A DNA stretch of 44,654 bases from Eubacterium sp. GTDB lineage: Bacteria; Bacillota; Clostridia; Lachnospirales; Lachnospiraceae. The first letter of the stretch is position 1. Each line of letters opens with the position of its first letter. This document shows, piece by piece, positions 1 through 9,182 of the stretch. The position numbers were made by a program, and so were the translations under genes. The stretch spans positions 1 through 44,654 of the forward strand of contig JAFOIV010000039.1 of assembly GCA_017420535.1 (NCBI GenBank). The letters are read 5' to 3'. The notes beneath the pieces are model-generated. The model saw only the letters and a program-made list of their open reading frames with translations, did no database searches and had not been told where the DNA came from.

Positions 1-651
1 CCACGAGTTGTTAACCTCTGCCAGCTTAGTGAGATTTGAAAGACTTAAAAAATAAAAATACTCTTCTTTATTTTGAGTTCCATCTAAGACAGAATCAAAA
101 ACAGTCTCAATAAGGACAATAAGGTAACTAACTCCAATTCCTGCGCCACAGCTATCAGCCAGAACTGTTATCAGCATAAAAAGTGCAGATAGTCTGAGTA
201 TAGGAAAAAACAAAAGTCCATTTCTTATAAGCATCTCATTTAAGGAACAATTATCTCCCCAACCATTGATAAAAATTACTACAACATAAGGCAGGAATAT
301 GGTGATCATTACAAATATGACACTCCAGAAAAAACCATTTATCACTCTTGCAAAAAACACCTTTTCTCTGCTGTGACCATTCATTAATTCATAATTTATT
401 GTCTTATCACTGCTATCTCCTCCCACAGTCTTAGCCGCAAAGATCATAATGATAAAAATATTAAATGCAACAATATCCTCATTTATAAGAGTATGATACA
501 TTGATCCTGTAATATTTGAAAAATCTATTTCCTGCATCATTCTGGTAAAATAAATTCCAAGGAAAGGCAGAGCTATAGCTGTAAGTATCGTAAGCACCAC
601 CATTAGGTCACGGCGAAGCGAATAATTTTGAGATTTTATAATATTAAACAT
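1..651 (-). CDS. ABC-2 type permease of a Lan/Bcr-type exporter, C-terminus cut by window edge
   Basis: This is the 5' part of a multi-pass membrane protein that runs off the left edge. No stop codon occurs in frame between the start and base 1. It begins MFNIIKSQNYSLRRD, followed by hydrophobic segments, as in ABC-2 permeases of lantibiotic or bacitracin immunity exporters. The ATPase stop and a first in-frame ATG overlap as TGATG at 655-659. A second ATG at 649-651 lies 8 nt from AGAGGAG and fits that ribosome site better, so it is taken as the start. The close coupling with the ATPase implies a two-gene exporter in the cytoplasmic membrane. The substrate cannot be told from sequence; antimicrobial peptides are the usual substrate of the family. 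Confidence 0.8.
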   Translation of the reverse strand, partial: MFNIIKSQNYSLRRDLMVVLTILTAIALPFLGIYFTRMMQEIDFSNITGSMYHTLINEDIVAFNIFIIMIFAAKTVGGDSSDKTINYELMNGHSREKVFFARVINGFFWSVIFVMITIFLPYVVVIFINGWGDNCSLNEMLIRNGLLFFPILRLSALFMLITVLADSCGAGIGVSYLIVLIETVFDSVLDGTQNKEEYFYFLSLSNLTKLAEVNNSW

Positions 652-656
652 AAGCA

Positions 657-1571
657 TCACTCCTCTTGTACCTTACGCATATAGTAATCTTCCAGGTTGA
701 TTTCATTTCTCGATATTTCAACCGGAATCACATTGTCCTTATAAAGACTAAGGGAAATGTTCCTTATGTCCTCTAAGCCGTCATAGATCCTTATCTTTCC
801 TGATTCCTGCACATCCAGATTTTTTATAGCGCATTTTTCAGTAAGAATTGTACAGGCCTTTTCATTATTATCTGTATCAATCTCAATATATTCACTGCAC
901 TGAGCCCTAAGTTCATCAGCAGTAAATATTCCTTTTATCTTGCCCTTATTTATAAAAATGTAATCCGTACAGAGAAGTGAAAGTTCACTTAATATATGAG
1001 ATGAAATTACAAGTGTTACTCCTTCTTCTTTATTTATCTTCTTAAAGAGTTCTCTCATCTCAACTATACCTTCCGGATCAAGACCATTAATCGGCTCATC
1101 AAGCACCATAAATTCTGGTTTTCCAAGAAGTGCATTTGCAAGTCCCAGTCTCTGTCTCATACCAAGTGAAAAATTCTTCACTACCTTCTTACCAGTATTA
1201 AGAAGGTTAACCTGCTTTAACACTTCATCAATCCTCTGCTTATCAGGGATACCTTTCTGAAGTCTCTGTTTTTCCAGATTCTCTTTGGCTGTCATCTTCT
1301 CTTTTTCATAAGGAGTCTCTATCATAAAGCTCATTCTTGTTCTGGCATGGTTAAGACCTTTTTCACTGCTCTCCCCATACATTTCAATGCTTCCATCAGT
1401 AGGATAAGCCAGCCCTCCAAGTATTTTCATTATGGTAGTCTTGCCGGCTCCATTTGGACCGATAAGGCCTACTATAGAACCTTTTTTTATTTCAAAACTT
1501 ACATGATCTAAAGCAAGTTGTTTTTTATATTGCTTTGTCAGATCATTAACTCTTACAATGCTTTCCGACAT
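657..1571 (-). CDS. ABC transporter ATPase, bacitracin/lantibiotic immunity type
   Basis: A 304-residue nucleotide-binding protein. Walker A is GPNGAGKTT (about residue 39), the signature is SLGMRQRLGLA (about 135), and Walker B is FMVLDEPINGLDPEG, followed by the H-loop VISSHILSEL. The extra 80-residue C-terminal domain is typical of BcrA/LanF-like ATPases. The protein would power the permease encoded by the overlapping downstream gene. The start has a ribosome site AAGGAGAAAAAT. A terminator at 1681-1711 separates it from the upstream kinase gene, so it probably has its own promoter. It has the same length and layout as the ATPase at 41484-42398, which suggests two paralogous exporters in one locus. 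Confidence 0.93.
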   Translation of the reverse strand: MSESIVRVNDLTKQYKKQLALDHVSFEIKKGSIVGLIGPNGAGKTTIMKILGGLAYPTDGSIEMYGESSEKGLNHARTRMSFMIETPYEKEKMTAKENLEKQRLQKGIPDKQRIDEVLKQVNLLNTGKKVVKNFSLGMRQRLGLANALLGKPEFMVLDEPINGLDPEGIVEMRELFKKINKEEGVTLVISSHILSELSLLCTDYIFINKGKIKGIFTADELRAQCSEYIEIDTDNNEKACTILTEKCAIKNLDVQESGKIRIYDGLEDIRNISLSLYKDNVIPVEISRNEINLEDYYMRKVQEE

Positions 1572-1592
1572 ATTTTTCTCCTTTTTTCTGGG

Positions 1593-1622
1593 TATCTAAA
1601 TAAACTCATACTTTCTTTACAA
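1593..1622 (-). promoter_or_regulatory. Candidate promoter of the ATPase-permease pair
   Basis: Reading the minus strand, TTGTAA (1617-1622) and TAGATA (1593-1598) are 18 bp apart and lie just upstream of the ATPase ribosome site. A promoter is expected here because a terminator lies immediately upstream. The boxes match the sigma-A consensus only moderately. Confidence 0.35.
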
Positions 1623-1680
1623 TAATCATGATAAAAGTTAAATATAAAGAAATTCTTAAATAATTAAAAAAAATAAAAAA

Positions 1681-1711
1681 CCCCTTTACTGTTTGCTTTA
1701 GTAAAGAGGTT
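1681..1711 (-). terminator. Intrinsic terminator after the histidine kinase gene
   Basis: The arms ACCTCTTTACT and AGTAAAGGGGT (minus strand) form an 11-bp stem with one mismatch and an 8-nt loop. On the minus strand a T-rich tract (1665-1680) follows. It lies directly after the kinase stop codon at 1717. Confidence 0.85.
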
Positions 1712-1716
1712 TTTAT

Positions 1717-2673
1717 TTAATCCTGTAAAAAATAAAGGTCAAAATATATAAAATCATCTTCTAATATAGCTTTAACATCTGCCTTCTGCTTTTCACATAG
1801 GAGTTTTGCAATATAGAGTCCTAATCCTGCACTACCGTCAGTTCTAGCCTTATCTGCTCTGTAGCTTCTTTCAAATATATGCTGAATATCAATAAGTTCC
1901 GGATCTTTAACTCTGTTTCCCAGTCTTATATGATACATATTGCATTCCCCATCCGAAGCCAACATATATGGCTGTTCATTCTTATATGTTATCGGATCAG
2001 GATATACCTTTAGAATAAAACCATCCACAGCATATTTCATAATATTACTGATAAGATTGCTGAACACTCTGCTGAGCAATTCACCACTGGCCCTTATATT
2101 TACCGCCTTATCAGGAAATGATATTTCAGGATTTATTTTTTTCTTTCGGATGATAGATTCATTTTCTATGATATAATCTGTTAAAAATGCTGTCACATCT
2201 ATCTTTTCTAATTCCACAGGCTTACTGTCACTTTCAAGAACAGATAATTCAAAGAATTCATCTACCATAACCTTTAAGGCATCCGCCTTATTATTACTTA
2301 TCTGAAGGTACTTCTTTCCTTCTGTTGAACTGACCTCATTTTCCAGCAGCTGAAGATTCCCTTTTATTACCGTAAGCGGCGTGCGAAGATCGTGACATGT
2401 ATCAGAAACAGACTGCTCTAAAATCTTGCTTCTTCTTTCCGTTTCTAATTTGATTTTTTTTTGAAAGGAAAGATTATCATTTATCTCTTTAGCCAGTTCA
2501 TTTAAATTCTTATCAGAAAGATCTACTCTTAACAGTCTGTCATATCCTGGATTTCTTGTCTTTCTCAGTTCATTGGTAATTTCTTTAATACTTATCCTTA
2601 GAAGGGCCCACCTTCTTAGTAAGAACAAACAACATAGACTTAAAACTATGATAAAACAGATTTCAATATTCAT
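1717..2673 (-). CDS. Sensor histidine kinase, single N-terminal membrane segment
   Basis: A 318-residue kinase. Residues 3-25 form one hydrophobic segment with almost no extracellular loop, so it probably senses through a partner protein in the membrane rather than by an outside domain. The H-box is CHDLRTPLTVIKGN (about residues 94-107), the N-box NLISNIMKYA, and the G-box GSAGLGLYIAKLL. It belongs to the HisKA/HATPase_c group used by Bce/Lan-type detoxification systems. It is the last gene of the MBOAT-DHHW-kinase unit and precedes the ABC exporter. The only response regulator nearby is at 5335-6027, on the far side of the acyltransferase genes, and is the likely partner. Confidence 0.9.
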   Translation of the reverse strand: MNIEICFIIVLSLCCLFLLRRWALLRISIKEITNELRKTRNPGYDRLLRVDLSDKNLNELAKEINDNLSFQKKIKLETERRSKILEQSVSDTCHDLRTPLTVIKGNLQLLENEVSSTEGKKYLQISNNKADALKVMVDEFFELSVLESDSKPVELEKIDVTAFLTDYIIENESIIRKKKINPEISFPDKAVNIRASGELLSRVFSNLISNIMKYAVDGFILKVYPDPITYKNEQPYMLASDGECNMYHIRLGNRVKDPELIDIQHIFERSYRADKARTDGSAGLGLYIAKLLCEKQKADVKAILEDDFIYFDLYFLQD

Positions 2674-2702
2674 CTACGCCCCCCGTGATCATACCCTGTG
2701 AC

Positions 2703-3821
2703 TTATTTTTCTATTGAAAAAGTCCCAAGGGAATCTACGTAACGTTCAACCACCTGAAAAACTACAATATCCGGATCCGCATCAAGATATTGCTGATACG
2801 TATAATAATTTCTATGGAACATATAGCTGTCATTAAACTGACTTCCGATATAGGGTGCCATACCAACACAGAAAGAATCTCTGAGGATCAGTATTCTTCT
2901 GGTATCTGCGTTTTCAGAATGATAACTGATCATTCCCGTATAATCATATTCTACATTTTCCGTATTATGTTCATCGTACCCGGATACCCTATAGACTCCA
3001 TCTGTATCAGCAAGCTGTTCTCTGAGATTCAACATATTGGCCAGGTCTCCCGCTGTATTATTACACGCCTCTATATTTATCTCATCACTATAAACAGAAG
3101 GCATTTCAATCCCCAGTTCTTTTAATAGCGCAACAGAACCTATATATGCACCAACAGAGTTCCAATGAGTATCCGTCTTGTAATAAAGATAATACCCTGT
3201 TTTTTCTTTTGCTTCCATCAATTCCTGATATGGGTAAACAATCCTTATATCAGTATTTTCCTTCAGGTAATCATATACCTGCTTAACTCTGTAATTTTCA
3301 GCAGGTTTTCCATAAAAGTCAGGCATATATTCCGAATATACCCTCTCCTTATTAGGCGCTATGAAAATTACAAATTCTCCGCCATGATTCTCAACATAAT
3401 CTCTTTGTTTGATACAGTTATCCGCTATCTTTTTTAACTCTTCATCACTATAAAGATTCTGCCCTCTGTAGTCTGCAATTGGATTATCTTCTTTTTTGGT
3501 TTTATAAAACAACCAGTTATCTTTTCCAATTACGACTGAATCATTTGAAGCCCTGTTAAAAACAAAGAGGTCAATCTCAGAATTAAGTGTTATAAGTTTT
3601 CTTCTGAATGGCAGATTATCATTATAATATGCTGTATATTGTTTGGAAAAATCTGCATATCCTTCCATAGTAAAGCTTGGTTTTTCCGCCATATTTCGAT
3701 TTTCATAATTTTTTGAATCTATAAATCTTCCAGCCACGAAATATATCACATTAAGAAAACACATTACAAAAAAGGCAACCAGAATTAGTATTCTACCTAT
3801 TTTCTTCTCTTTCATATTCAT
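2703..3821 (-). CDS. DHHW/AlgX-like SGNH acyltransferase partner protein
   Basis: A 372-residue protein with one N-terminal membrane anchor (about residues 9-30) and an extracellular domain. It carries YYKTDTHWNSVGAY near residue 215, the DxHW motif of the AlgJ/AlgX/DHHW group, and RILILRDSFCVGMAPY near residue 310, which would supply the nucleophile Ser. Such proteins act with an MBOAT protein to move acetyl groups onto extracellular glycans. The MBOAT gene ends 3 bp upstream (stop at 3825, start here at 3821), so the two are almost certainly co-translated. The acceptor polymer is not evident; teichoic acid or an exopolysaccharide is possible. Confidence 0.88.
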   Translation of the reverse strand: MNMKEKKIGRILILVAFFVMCFLNVIYFVAGRFIDSKNYENRNMAEKPSFTMEGYADFSKQYTAYYNDNLPFRRKLITLNSEIDLFVFNRASNDSVVIGKDNWLFYKTKKEDNPIADYRGQNLYSDEELKKIADNCIKQRDYVENHGGEFVIFIAPNKERVYSEYMPDFYGKPAENYRVKQVYDYLKENTDIRIVYPYQELMEAKEKTGYYLYYKTDTHWNSVGAYIGSVALLKELGIEMPSVYSDEINIEACNNTAGDLANMLNLREQLADTDGVYRVSGYDEHNTENVEYDYTGMISYHSENADTRRILILRDSFCVGMAPYIGSQFNDSYMFHRNYYTYQQYLDADPDIVVFQVVERYVDSLGTFSIEK

Positions 3822-3824
3822 CTC

Positions 3825-5219
3825 CTAAAATTGAAAATAAATAAATGGATTATATGTATCACTTGCAATTGATGATATGCTTAAAAACAAAATGCCTATG
3901 CAATATAACGCTTCAATCACCGAATTGTTCCACTTATTCCTTATCTTTTCAGGAATACCCTTTAATAGTCCTATTCCTATAATGGCACAACCAAAGAAGA
4001 AAAGTGTCCTGTAATCCAGATACTCCCAAACTGACAGATATACCCCCGGATGTCTCCATGGAAGAAACATCCTTATTAAAAATCTAAGCCCTGTTATAGT
4101 ATCCTTAGCTCTGAATAAAACCCATCCGATATTGACGATAAAGAAAGTATACAGTACCGGCAAAACCTTCAGTTTCTTTAATATTTTATTTAATCCTATT
4201 CTTTCTATGATCGAGAAGAATCCGTGATAAAGTCCCCAGATTACAAATGACATATCAGCCCCATGCCATAATCCCGTTAAAAAGAATACAATGATCAGGT
4301 TGATATACGTACGGACCTTACCCTTTTTATTTCCTCCCAATGGGATATAAAGATATTCTCTGAACCATGAACCCAAAGAAATGTGCCATCTTCTCCAGAA
4401 TTCCGATATTGAACGGGATAAATATGGATAATTAAAGTTTTCAAGTATGGTAAATCCGAACATTTTTCCAAGTCCTATAGCCATATCTGAATAACCTGAA
4501 AAATCATAATAAATCTGGAAGGTATATGCTAATGCCGCTATCCATGCTGCACGACAGTCCACAGTTTCTATCTTAAAAGAGTATATTGTATCAACGCAAA
4601 GTCCCAATGCGTTTGAAATAAGCACTTTTTTAGAAAGGCCGTATATAAATCTCTTAAATCCATCCGAAACATCGATCCAATTGATCGATCTCTTTTTAAT
4701 CTGCTCATTTATATCCTTATATTTTACAATAGGCCCCGCTATAAGCTGAGGGAAAAATGAAATATAGAGTGCCACATTTACGATACTCTTTGACGCCTCT
4801 GTATCTCCTCTATATACATCAACAATATAAGAAATCGCCTGGAATGTAAAAAATGATATTCCTATTGGAAGAGCTATATTAAGCACCGGGATCAACTGGG
4901 CATGGAACATCTTATTTACTATTCTGGCAAAGAATGCTTCATATTTGTAGTATCCCAGAATTGAAAGATCCAACAGGATTCCAAGAGCCAGAAATACCTT
5001 ACGCCATTTTCCTTTTGCTTTATCCAAAGCAACACCGACACAATAATTGATCAGAATAGAAAAGATCATTAAAAATACCAGTTTGGGTTCTCCCCAGGCA
5101 TAAAATAATATACTCGCTGCCAATAGGAAATAGTTTGAAATTTCATTTTTTATCAGCATATTTCCAATAAAAACTATTGGTAAATATAATAATAAAAATA
5201 CCGCAGAACTAAAAACCAT
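3825..5219 (-). CDS. MBOAT family membrane O-acyltransferase (AlgI/DltB-like)
   Basis: A 464-residue polytopic membrane protein. The family motifs are present: FWRRWHISLGSWFREY near residue 275 and LTGLWHGADMSF near residue 315, whose His is the catalytic residue in MBOAT enzymes. The PLGGNKKG segment is typical of AlgI/PatA-like members. It would pass acyl groups, usually acetyl, across the membrane to the DHHW protein encoded immediately downstream. A good promoter lies just upstream (5283-5310), so this gene starts a three-gene unit with the DHHW protein and the kinase. No D-alanylation genes (dltA, dltC) are present, so it is not a complete dlt operon. Confidence 0.92.
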   Translation of the reverse strand: MVFSSAVFLLLYLPIVFIGNMLIKNEISNYFLLAASILFYAWGEPKLVFLMIFSILINYCVGVALDKAKGKWRKVFLALGILLDLSILGYYKYEAFFARIVNKMFHAQLIPVLNIALPIGISFFTFQAISYIVDVYRGDTEASKSIVNVALYISFFPQLIAGPIVKYKDINEQIKKRSINWIDVSDGFKRFIYGLSKKVLISNALGLCVDTIYSFKIETVDCRAAWIAALAYTFQIYYDFSGYSDMAIGLGKMFGFTILENFNYPYLSRSISEFWRRWHISLGSWFREYLYIPLGGNKKGKVRTYINLIIVFFLTGLWHGADMSFVIWGLYHGFFSIIERIGLNKILKKLKVLPVLYTFFIVNIGWVLFRAKDTITGLRFLIRMFLPWRHPGVYLSVWEYLDYRTLFFFGCAIIGIGLLKGIPEKIRNKWNNSVIEALYCIGILFLSISSIASDTYNPFIYFQF

Positions 5220-5282
5220 AAACTTCTCCCTCTCATACTCTTCAGAGCATTTTTAATCATAGTAATCTAAAAAACGAGTGAT

Positions 5283-5310
5283 ATTATACCACTATTGGGA
5301 TAATTTGCAA
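5283..5310 (-). promoter_or_regulatory. Promoter of the MBOAT-DHHW-kinase unit
   Basis: On the minus strand, TTGCAA (5305-5310) and TATAAT (5283-5288) are 16 bp apart, and an extended TGG precedes the -10 box. An inverted pair GGATAAT / ATTATCC surrounds the -35 box and could be an operator for the adjacent OmpR regulator. Confidence 0.7.
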
Positions 5311-5334
5311 TTCCATTATCCTGATTGCAATATT

Positions 5335-6027
5335 TCAATTCTGCTTTAATCTGTATCCTATCCCCCAGACCGTTTCGATTATATCTTCTCCCGCTGCCTT
5401 CTTTAATTTTGACCTGAGATTACTGATATGGACATTTATTGTATTATCCTCATAGATATAATCCTCTTCCCAGACAGTTTCATAAAGATTTGCCTTTGAG
5501 AAAGTCTTTTTAGGATTCTTCATAAATAAGATAAGAAGCTGCCTTTCTTTTGAAGTAAGGCTAAGTTCTTTATCATTACAGCTGACGGTATTATTCTTCT
5601 GACTTACTCTAAGACTTTTAAATGTAAGATCATCTTTCTCATTCTTACTTTCTCTTACTCTTCTTAAGACTACTTCAATACGTGCTAATACTTCATTTAA
5701 GTCAAATGGTTTAAGGATATAATCATCTGCTCCCATGCGAAGAACTTCAATCCTTGTTTCTATCTTTGTTTTTGCAGATATAACAATAACCGGAGTTCTG
5801 CTTTTTTCTACATCTTTAGAAGAACGAATCTCTTTTATAAGCTTATCCCCTGACTTAAATGGAAGCATCATATCCATAAGTATTACGTCATATGTTTCTT
5901 GGGCCATTAATCTTGATGCAATAGAACCATCTCTTGCTTCTTTGATCAAAAAGCCATTTTGCGACAGAAATTTTCCAAGTAATTCCCTTATTTCTTTATC
6001 ATCTTCTACAATAAGAACCCTGCACAT
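5335..6027 (-). CDS. OmpR-family response regulator
   Basis: A 230-residue regulator. The receiver domain has the acidic pair VEDD at the N-terminus, the phospho-acceptor in VILMDMMLP (about Asp52), a switch Ser in VIVISAKTK and the Lys in LKPFDLNE. A winged-helix DNA-binding domain follows from about residue 130, ending ETVWGIGYRLKQN. Its probable partner is the kinase at 1717-2673, from which it is separated by the two acyltransferase genes. It lies 66 bp after the lipase-like gene with no terminator between them, so the two are probably co-transcribed. Confidence 0.93.
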   Translation of the reverse strand: MCRVLIVEDDKEIRELLGKFLSQNGFLIKEARDGSIASRLMAQETYDVILMDMMLPFKSGDKLIKEIRSSKDVEKSRTPVIVISAKTKIETRIEVLRMGADDYILKPFDLNEVLARIEVVLRRVRESKNEKDDLTFKSLRVSQKNNTVSCNDKELSLTSKERQLLILFMKNPKKTFSKANLYETVWEEDYIYEDNTINVHISNLRSKLKKAAGEDIIETVWGIGYRLKQN

Positions 6028-6093
6028 TTTTACCTCACTATATTACCACTCACTGATTTTCCTTTTCATTGTCACCTCAACCTGACTTATATC

Positions 6094-7305
6094 TTATAAT
6101 CCTTTATTTTTCAGGTCTGCAACTATATCAATAAAAAATTCCCTTACATCAAAACCCGGGATATTTTCTCTATTAAGGTCGATCATATCTCCATGAGATA
6201 TTCCTCTCTTCTTTTTATTTTCAAGGAAGATATATTCATCTCCCCATGGGAATGATTTTTCCCCAACTAAACCATCATTTCTTCCGTCAAATAATTTTAC
6301 GAACATATAACTCATATTAAGTGGAAATGCACCGCTTCCTGCCTGTTTCATACATGAACCTATACTCTTTGTATAAATTCCATGCCCTTTAAAATCAAAT
6401 CCCGCTGTCATATCCCAGATTTTTTTACAACCTGATGCTGTAAGATCTGTAACAGCTGCAATAAAATCCGGATTTGTATCTCCTAATTTACGGAGAGCAC
6501 TGTTATAACTGTTTGCAACTTTCTCTTTAAAACCTGCTGGTGCTTTATTTAATAAATATTCAGCAAATTCACAGCCTCGATGTGGAGTATTTACTGTTAT
6601 TATCGATGCTACCTTATCTGCTATGCCAAGGCAGCTTACCGCAGTCTTAATATCTAAGCCTCCTTTGGAATGAGCTATAATATTAACCCTGCCGCATCCA
6701 GTAGAATCCACGATTTCATTTATCCTTGCCGCAAGTTCCTTTGCACTGTTAACAACTGAAGCTGCTGACTGATGATTTCCATAAAACACGCGTGCTCCAT
6801 TTTTTTCCAGCTCATCCGGGATCCTGCCCCAGTAATTAAAATACTTAAAATCTCTGAAGAAAACTCCATGAACCATTAAAATTGGATATCTTGTTTTACA
6901 GATCTGTTGAAGTCTTCTTTTTTCATTAAGTTTAAGTTTTTTCTTTTCAAAATGAGCTTCTGCTGTTGTAACTTTGATTATCTTAAATAATACAAAAAGA
7001 TGTACAATGGGGATCCAGCCGCAAAGTACTCCAACAAGGCGAAGTTTTACTCCCAGCTGCACTGATGTGGTATATACCATAATGATACCTGCCCAGAAGA
7101 TAAGAGCTTCAATAATAATTAAAGCTGTAAAAAGCGGCCATTCACTTTTAAATGTATCCGCAAACCCATTTTCCACAATTTTTTTAATAAGGACAGCTGA
7201 ACACACTGCTACTGACAGAAAAAATAAGATTAGTAAAAATGCCCCGATAGATAATATCTTTAAACGATATCCTGTTAAGGGCTTGTTCTTTATGGATTCA
7301 TTCAT
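6094..7305 (-). CDS. Membrane-anchored lipase-like alpha/beta hydrolase
   Basis: A 403-residue protein. Three hydrophobic segments occupy about residues 18-42, 57-80 and 90-112, followed by a hydrolase domain. The domain starts at YPILMVHGVFFRD (oxyanion region) and has the nucleophile elbow IIAHSKGG (Ser213), a variant of the lipase GHSxGG motif. DGRNDGLV near residue 347 and ISHGD near 378 are candidate Asp and His of the triad. The family includes triacylglycerol lipases and PGAP1-like hydrolases; a membrane-lipid or acyl-glycan substrate is an inference. It is the first gene of a unit that continues into the OmpR regulator, and has a clear promoter upstream. Confidence 0.8.
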   Translation of the reverse strand: MNESIKNKPLTGYRLKILSIGAFLLILFFLSVAVCSAVLIKKIVENGFADTFKSEWPLFTALIIIEALIFWAGIIMVYTTSVQLGVKLRLVGVLCGWIPIVHLFVLFKIIKVTTAEAHFEKKKLKLNEKRRLQQICKTRYPILMVHGVFFRDFKYFNYWGRIPDELEKNGARVFYGNHQSAASVVNSAKELAARINEIVDSTGCGRVNIIAHSKGGLDIKTAVSCLGIADKVASIITVNTPHRGCEFAEYLLNKAPAGFKEKVANSYNSALRKLGDTNPDFIAAVTDLTASGCKKIWDMTAGFDFKGHGIYTKSIGSCMKQAGSGAFPLNMSYMFVKLFDGRNDGLVGEKSFPWGDEYIFLENKKKRGISHGDMIDLNRENIPGFDVREFFIDIVADLKNKGL

Positions 7306-7369
7306 ATTTACCCCCTATAATCGTTAAACTTCATTTAGTATTTACTATTCATCAAAAAAACATAGAACA

Positions 7370-7398
7370 ATCATATCATTTGACTTAAATTTAAACAA
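7370..7398 (-). promoter_or_regulatory. Promoter of the lipase-regulator unit
   Basis: On the minus strand, TTGTTT (7393-7398) and TATGAT (7370-7375) are separated by 17 bp, about 65 bp upstream of the lipase start. Confidence 0.6.
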
Positions 7399-7443
7399 GG
7401 CAAAGCCAAAAGAACTAACGTGAATCCCGACGTAAATTCATAT

Positions 7444-7510
7444 AAACGTACCAGGTATATTTCTTTGGCCCGGCTCACGCCATAACCTTCAAAATATACC
7501 TGGTACGTTT
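7444..7510. terminator. Long perfect hairpin between the DUF4173 and lipase genes
   Basis: AAACGTACCAGGTATAT (7444-7460) is repeated in inverted form at 7494-7510, giving 17 perfect pairs that extend to 19. The 30-nt centre carries GGC/GCC pairing. On the plus strand five T residues follow the stem. On the minus strand, the direction of the flanking genes, the trailing tract TTTATATG is weaker. It probably ends the DUF4173 transcript. A small mobile hairpin element is the alternative. The rest of the 236-bp gap holds only the lipase promoter. Confidence 0.6.
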
Positions 7511-7541
7511 TTATTATAAATCCACTGTTAGATTTTACATA

Positions 7542-9137
7542 TTAGTTTTCAATATATCTTCTTGCCATAATCTTCGACAGATTAAGATGCCTGAAGCTAA
7601 GATCGGATATTCCATACTTTTTAATAAAATTCTCATCCTTATATTTTAAAACAAATATATGGGATGTATCTTCAAGTGCAGGAATCGCATCTGCAGAAAG
7701 TGTATATTCATATCTATGGCTCCAAACAAGCTCCCGGATACTTTTTAATTCTGCATACTCATCATACATCGCGTCTAGATCATAATCCATCTTCTTCCAA
7801 AGTTCCATCTGATACTCTTTTTCTCTATTTTTATAATTCTCCTCAAAGTAAATATAATCTTCCCCATAAGCATCTAACAGTTCCATCTCTTCATTAGTAA
7901 GCTTACTCAGATTATATCTGGCGATAAATGCATCCATCCTTCCAAAAGAAAGCACAAGATAACAAATGCAGAATGCTATCATAGCCCATCTTGATAATCT
8001 GAAATTTTCCTTATAGATATTGATAACTACAAATATAAAGATAATCGCTAATGTTGCCAGTGCCCAGAACACCTTTACTCTTTGACGGGTAAGATTATAC
8101 TCTGATACATACATACCCATTCTAAGTGCACTGGACGCGATCATTATATAGGTACAGGCTGAAATAACTGTAAGAAGTATCTTTGTAATAATTCCACGCC
8201 TAAAATGTTTAAGCACAAATAAAACTATCAAAAGATTTAAGAGGCAGACAAACAAAAGCTGGAAAAAGCCCTCTCTCGCATACTTGGCATAGGTATATCC
8301 TTCTGGCAATCTGAAATCTCCAATGAACAGATATAAGATCTGTATTACTGAAAATACTAAATATAATATAGAGATAACGCTAAGCACTGTTATTGCTATA
8401 ACTTCTTCAAAATATTTATTTTTCCCATCATAGTCAGGTACTTGTTTTTGTTCCATAACCCTGATGCCTGAATATGATAAAACAAGACCCAGCAGAAATA
8501 AAACAACGATCTGAAAAACATTTGTTATATTAAAATCAATGATCTCTACAAAAATGGTACTTACTATTTTTCCAAAAACTGCATCCGCAGATGCAAGTAA
8601 AAAAACAAGGATTAAAACTATTGGAATAGATGTCACAAGTCCAACAAATACATAATATCCTGTTTCTTTTTTGGCAACTGCTGCATTATCACCATTTTGC
8701 TCTATCTTTTTATAATTTATTAATTCTCTAAATTCTTTAACGGGAAGAAATGTAAGAGGGATTATATTGAAAAATGATTTTACTATCATTCCAAGATATT
8801 TTGTAAGACTCCAGTTATTATCGAAATAATAATTATGAATAACTGTAACAGATGTAAGAAGAAATATTCCAAGATTATTAGTTGTCTGTATATCTTTATT
8901 ATCTGTGATAAAACTCGACAACCCTAAAAGTAATATCATCCCCAATAGGAAATACGAATCTTTCTTTATAGTTCCTATGCTGGATCTAATAGTTAAAAAC
9001 AGATAAAACACGAGTGCCATACTAAGCAATAATATTAATAGCCCTTCTCCCTTATCATAACGACAAAACGAAAAAACCGCCGCTATTAAAATACTCGCTA
9101 TCATATGGAACTTTCTTTTTTTCATTGCAAATTCCAT
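7542..9137 (-). CDS. DUF4173-type polytopic membrane protein
   Basis: A 531-residue protein with about 12 hydrophobic segments filling residues 12-410 and a hydrophilic C-terminal tail of about 110 residues. The features that suggest the DUF4153/DUF4173 group are the RMGMYVSEYNLTRQRVKVFW segment near residue 340, the paired ARYNLSK near 412, and a tail rich in Asp, Glu and Tyr. In other Firmicutes this family occurs next to DUF2975/XRE genes, as here: the next three upstream genes are a DUF2975 unit. No catalytic function is known to me. The start with ATGGAATTTGC has a ribosome site AAAAGGAGCAT. Confidence 0.8.
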   Translation of the reverse strand: MEFAMKKRKFHMIASILIAAVFSFCRYDKGEGLLILLLSMALVFYLFLTIRSSIGTIKKDSYFLLGMILLLGLSSFITDNKDIQTTNNLGIFLLTSVTVIHNYYFDNNWSLTKYLGMIVKSFFNIIPLTFLPVKEFRELINYKKIEQNGDNAAVAKKETGYYVFVGLVTSIPIVLILVFLLASADAVFGKIVSTIFVEIIDFNITNVFQIVVLFLLGLVLSYSGIRVMEQKQVPDYDGKNKYFEEVIAITVLSVISILYLVFSVIQILYLFIGDFRLPEGYTYAKYAREGFFQLLFVCLLNLLIVLFVLKHFRRGIITKILLTVISACTYIMIASSALRMGMYVSEYNLTRQRVKVFWALATLAIIFIFVVINIYKENFRLSRWAMIAFCICYLVLSFGRMDAFIARYNLSKLTNEEMELLDAYGEDYIYFEENYKNREKEYQMELWKKMDYDLDAMYDEYAELKSIRELVWSHRYEYTLSADAIPALEDTSHIFVLKYKDENFIKKYGISDLSFRHLNLSKIMARRYIEN

Positions 9138-9182
9138 GATTTATGCTCCTTTTATTCAATTCTCTTTTAATTGTGGAGCAGG

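Noticed and set aside
3825-5219. dlt operon (D-alanylation of teichoic acid)
   Set aside because: The MBOAT protein could be called DltB-like, but dltA, dltC and dltD are absent and the partner carries a DHHW-type motif.
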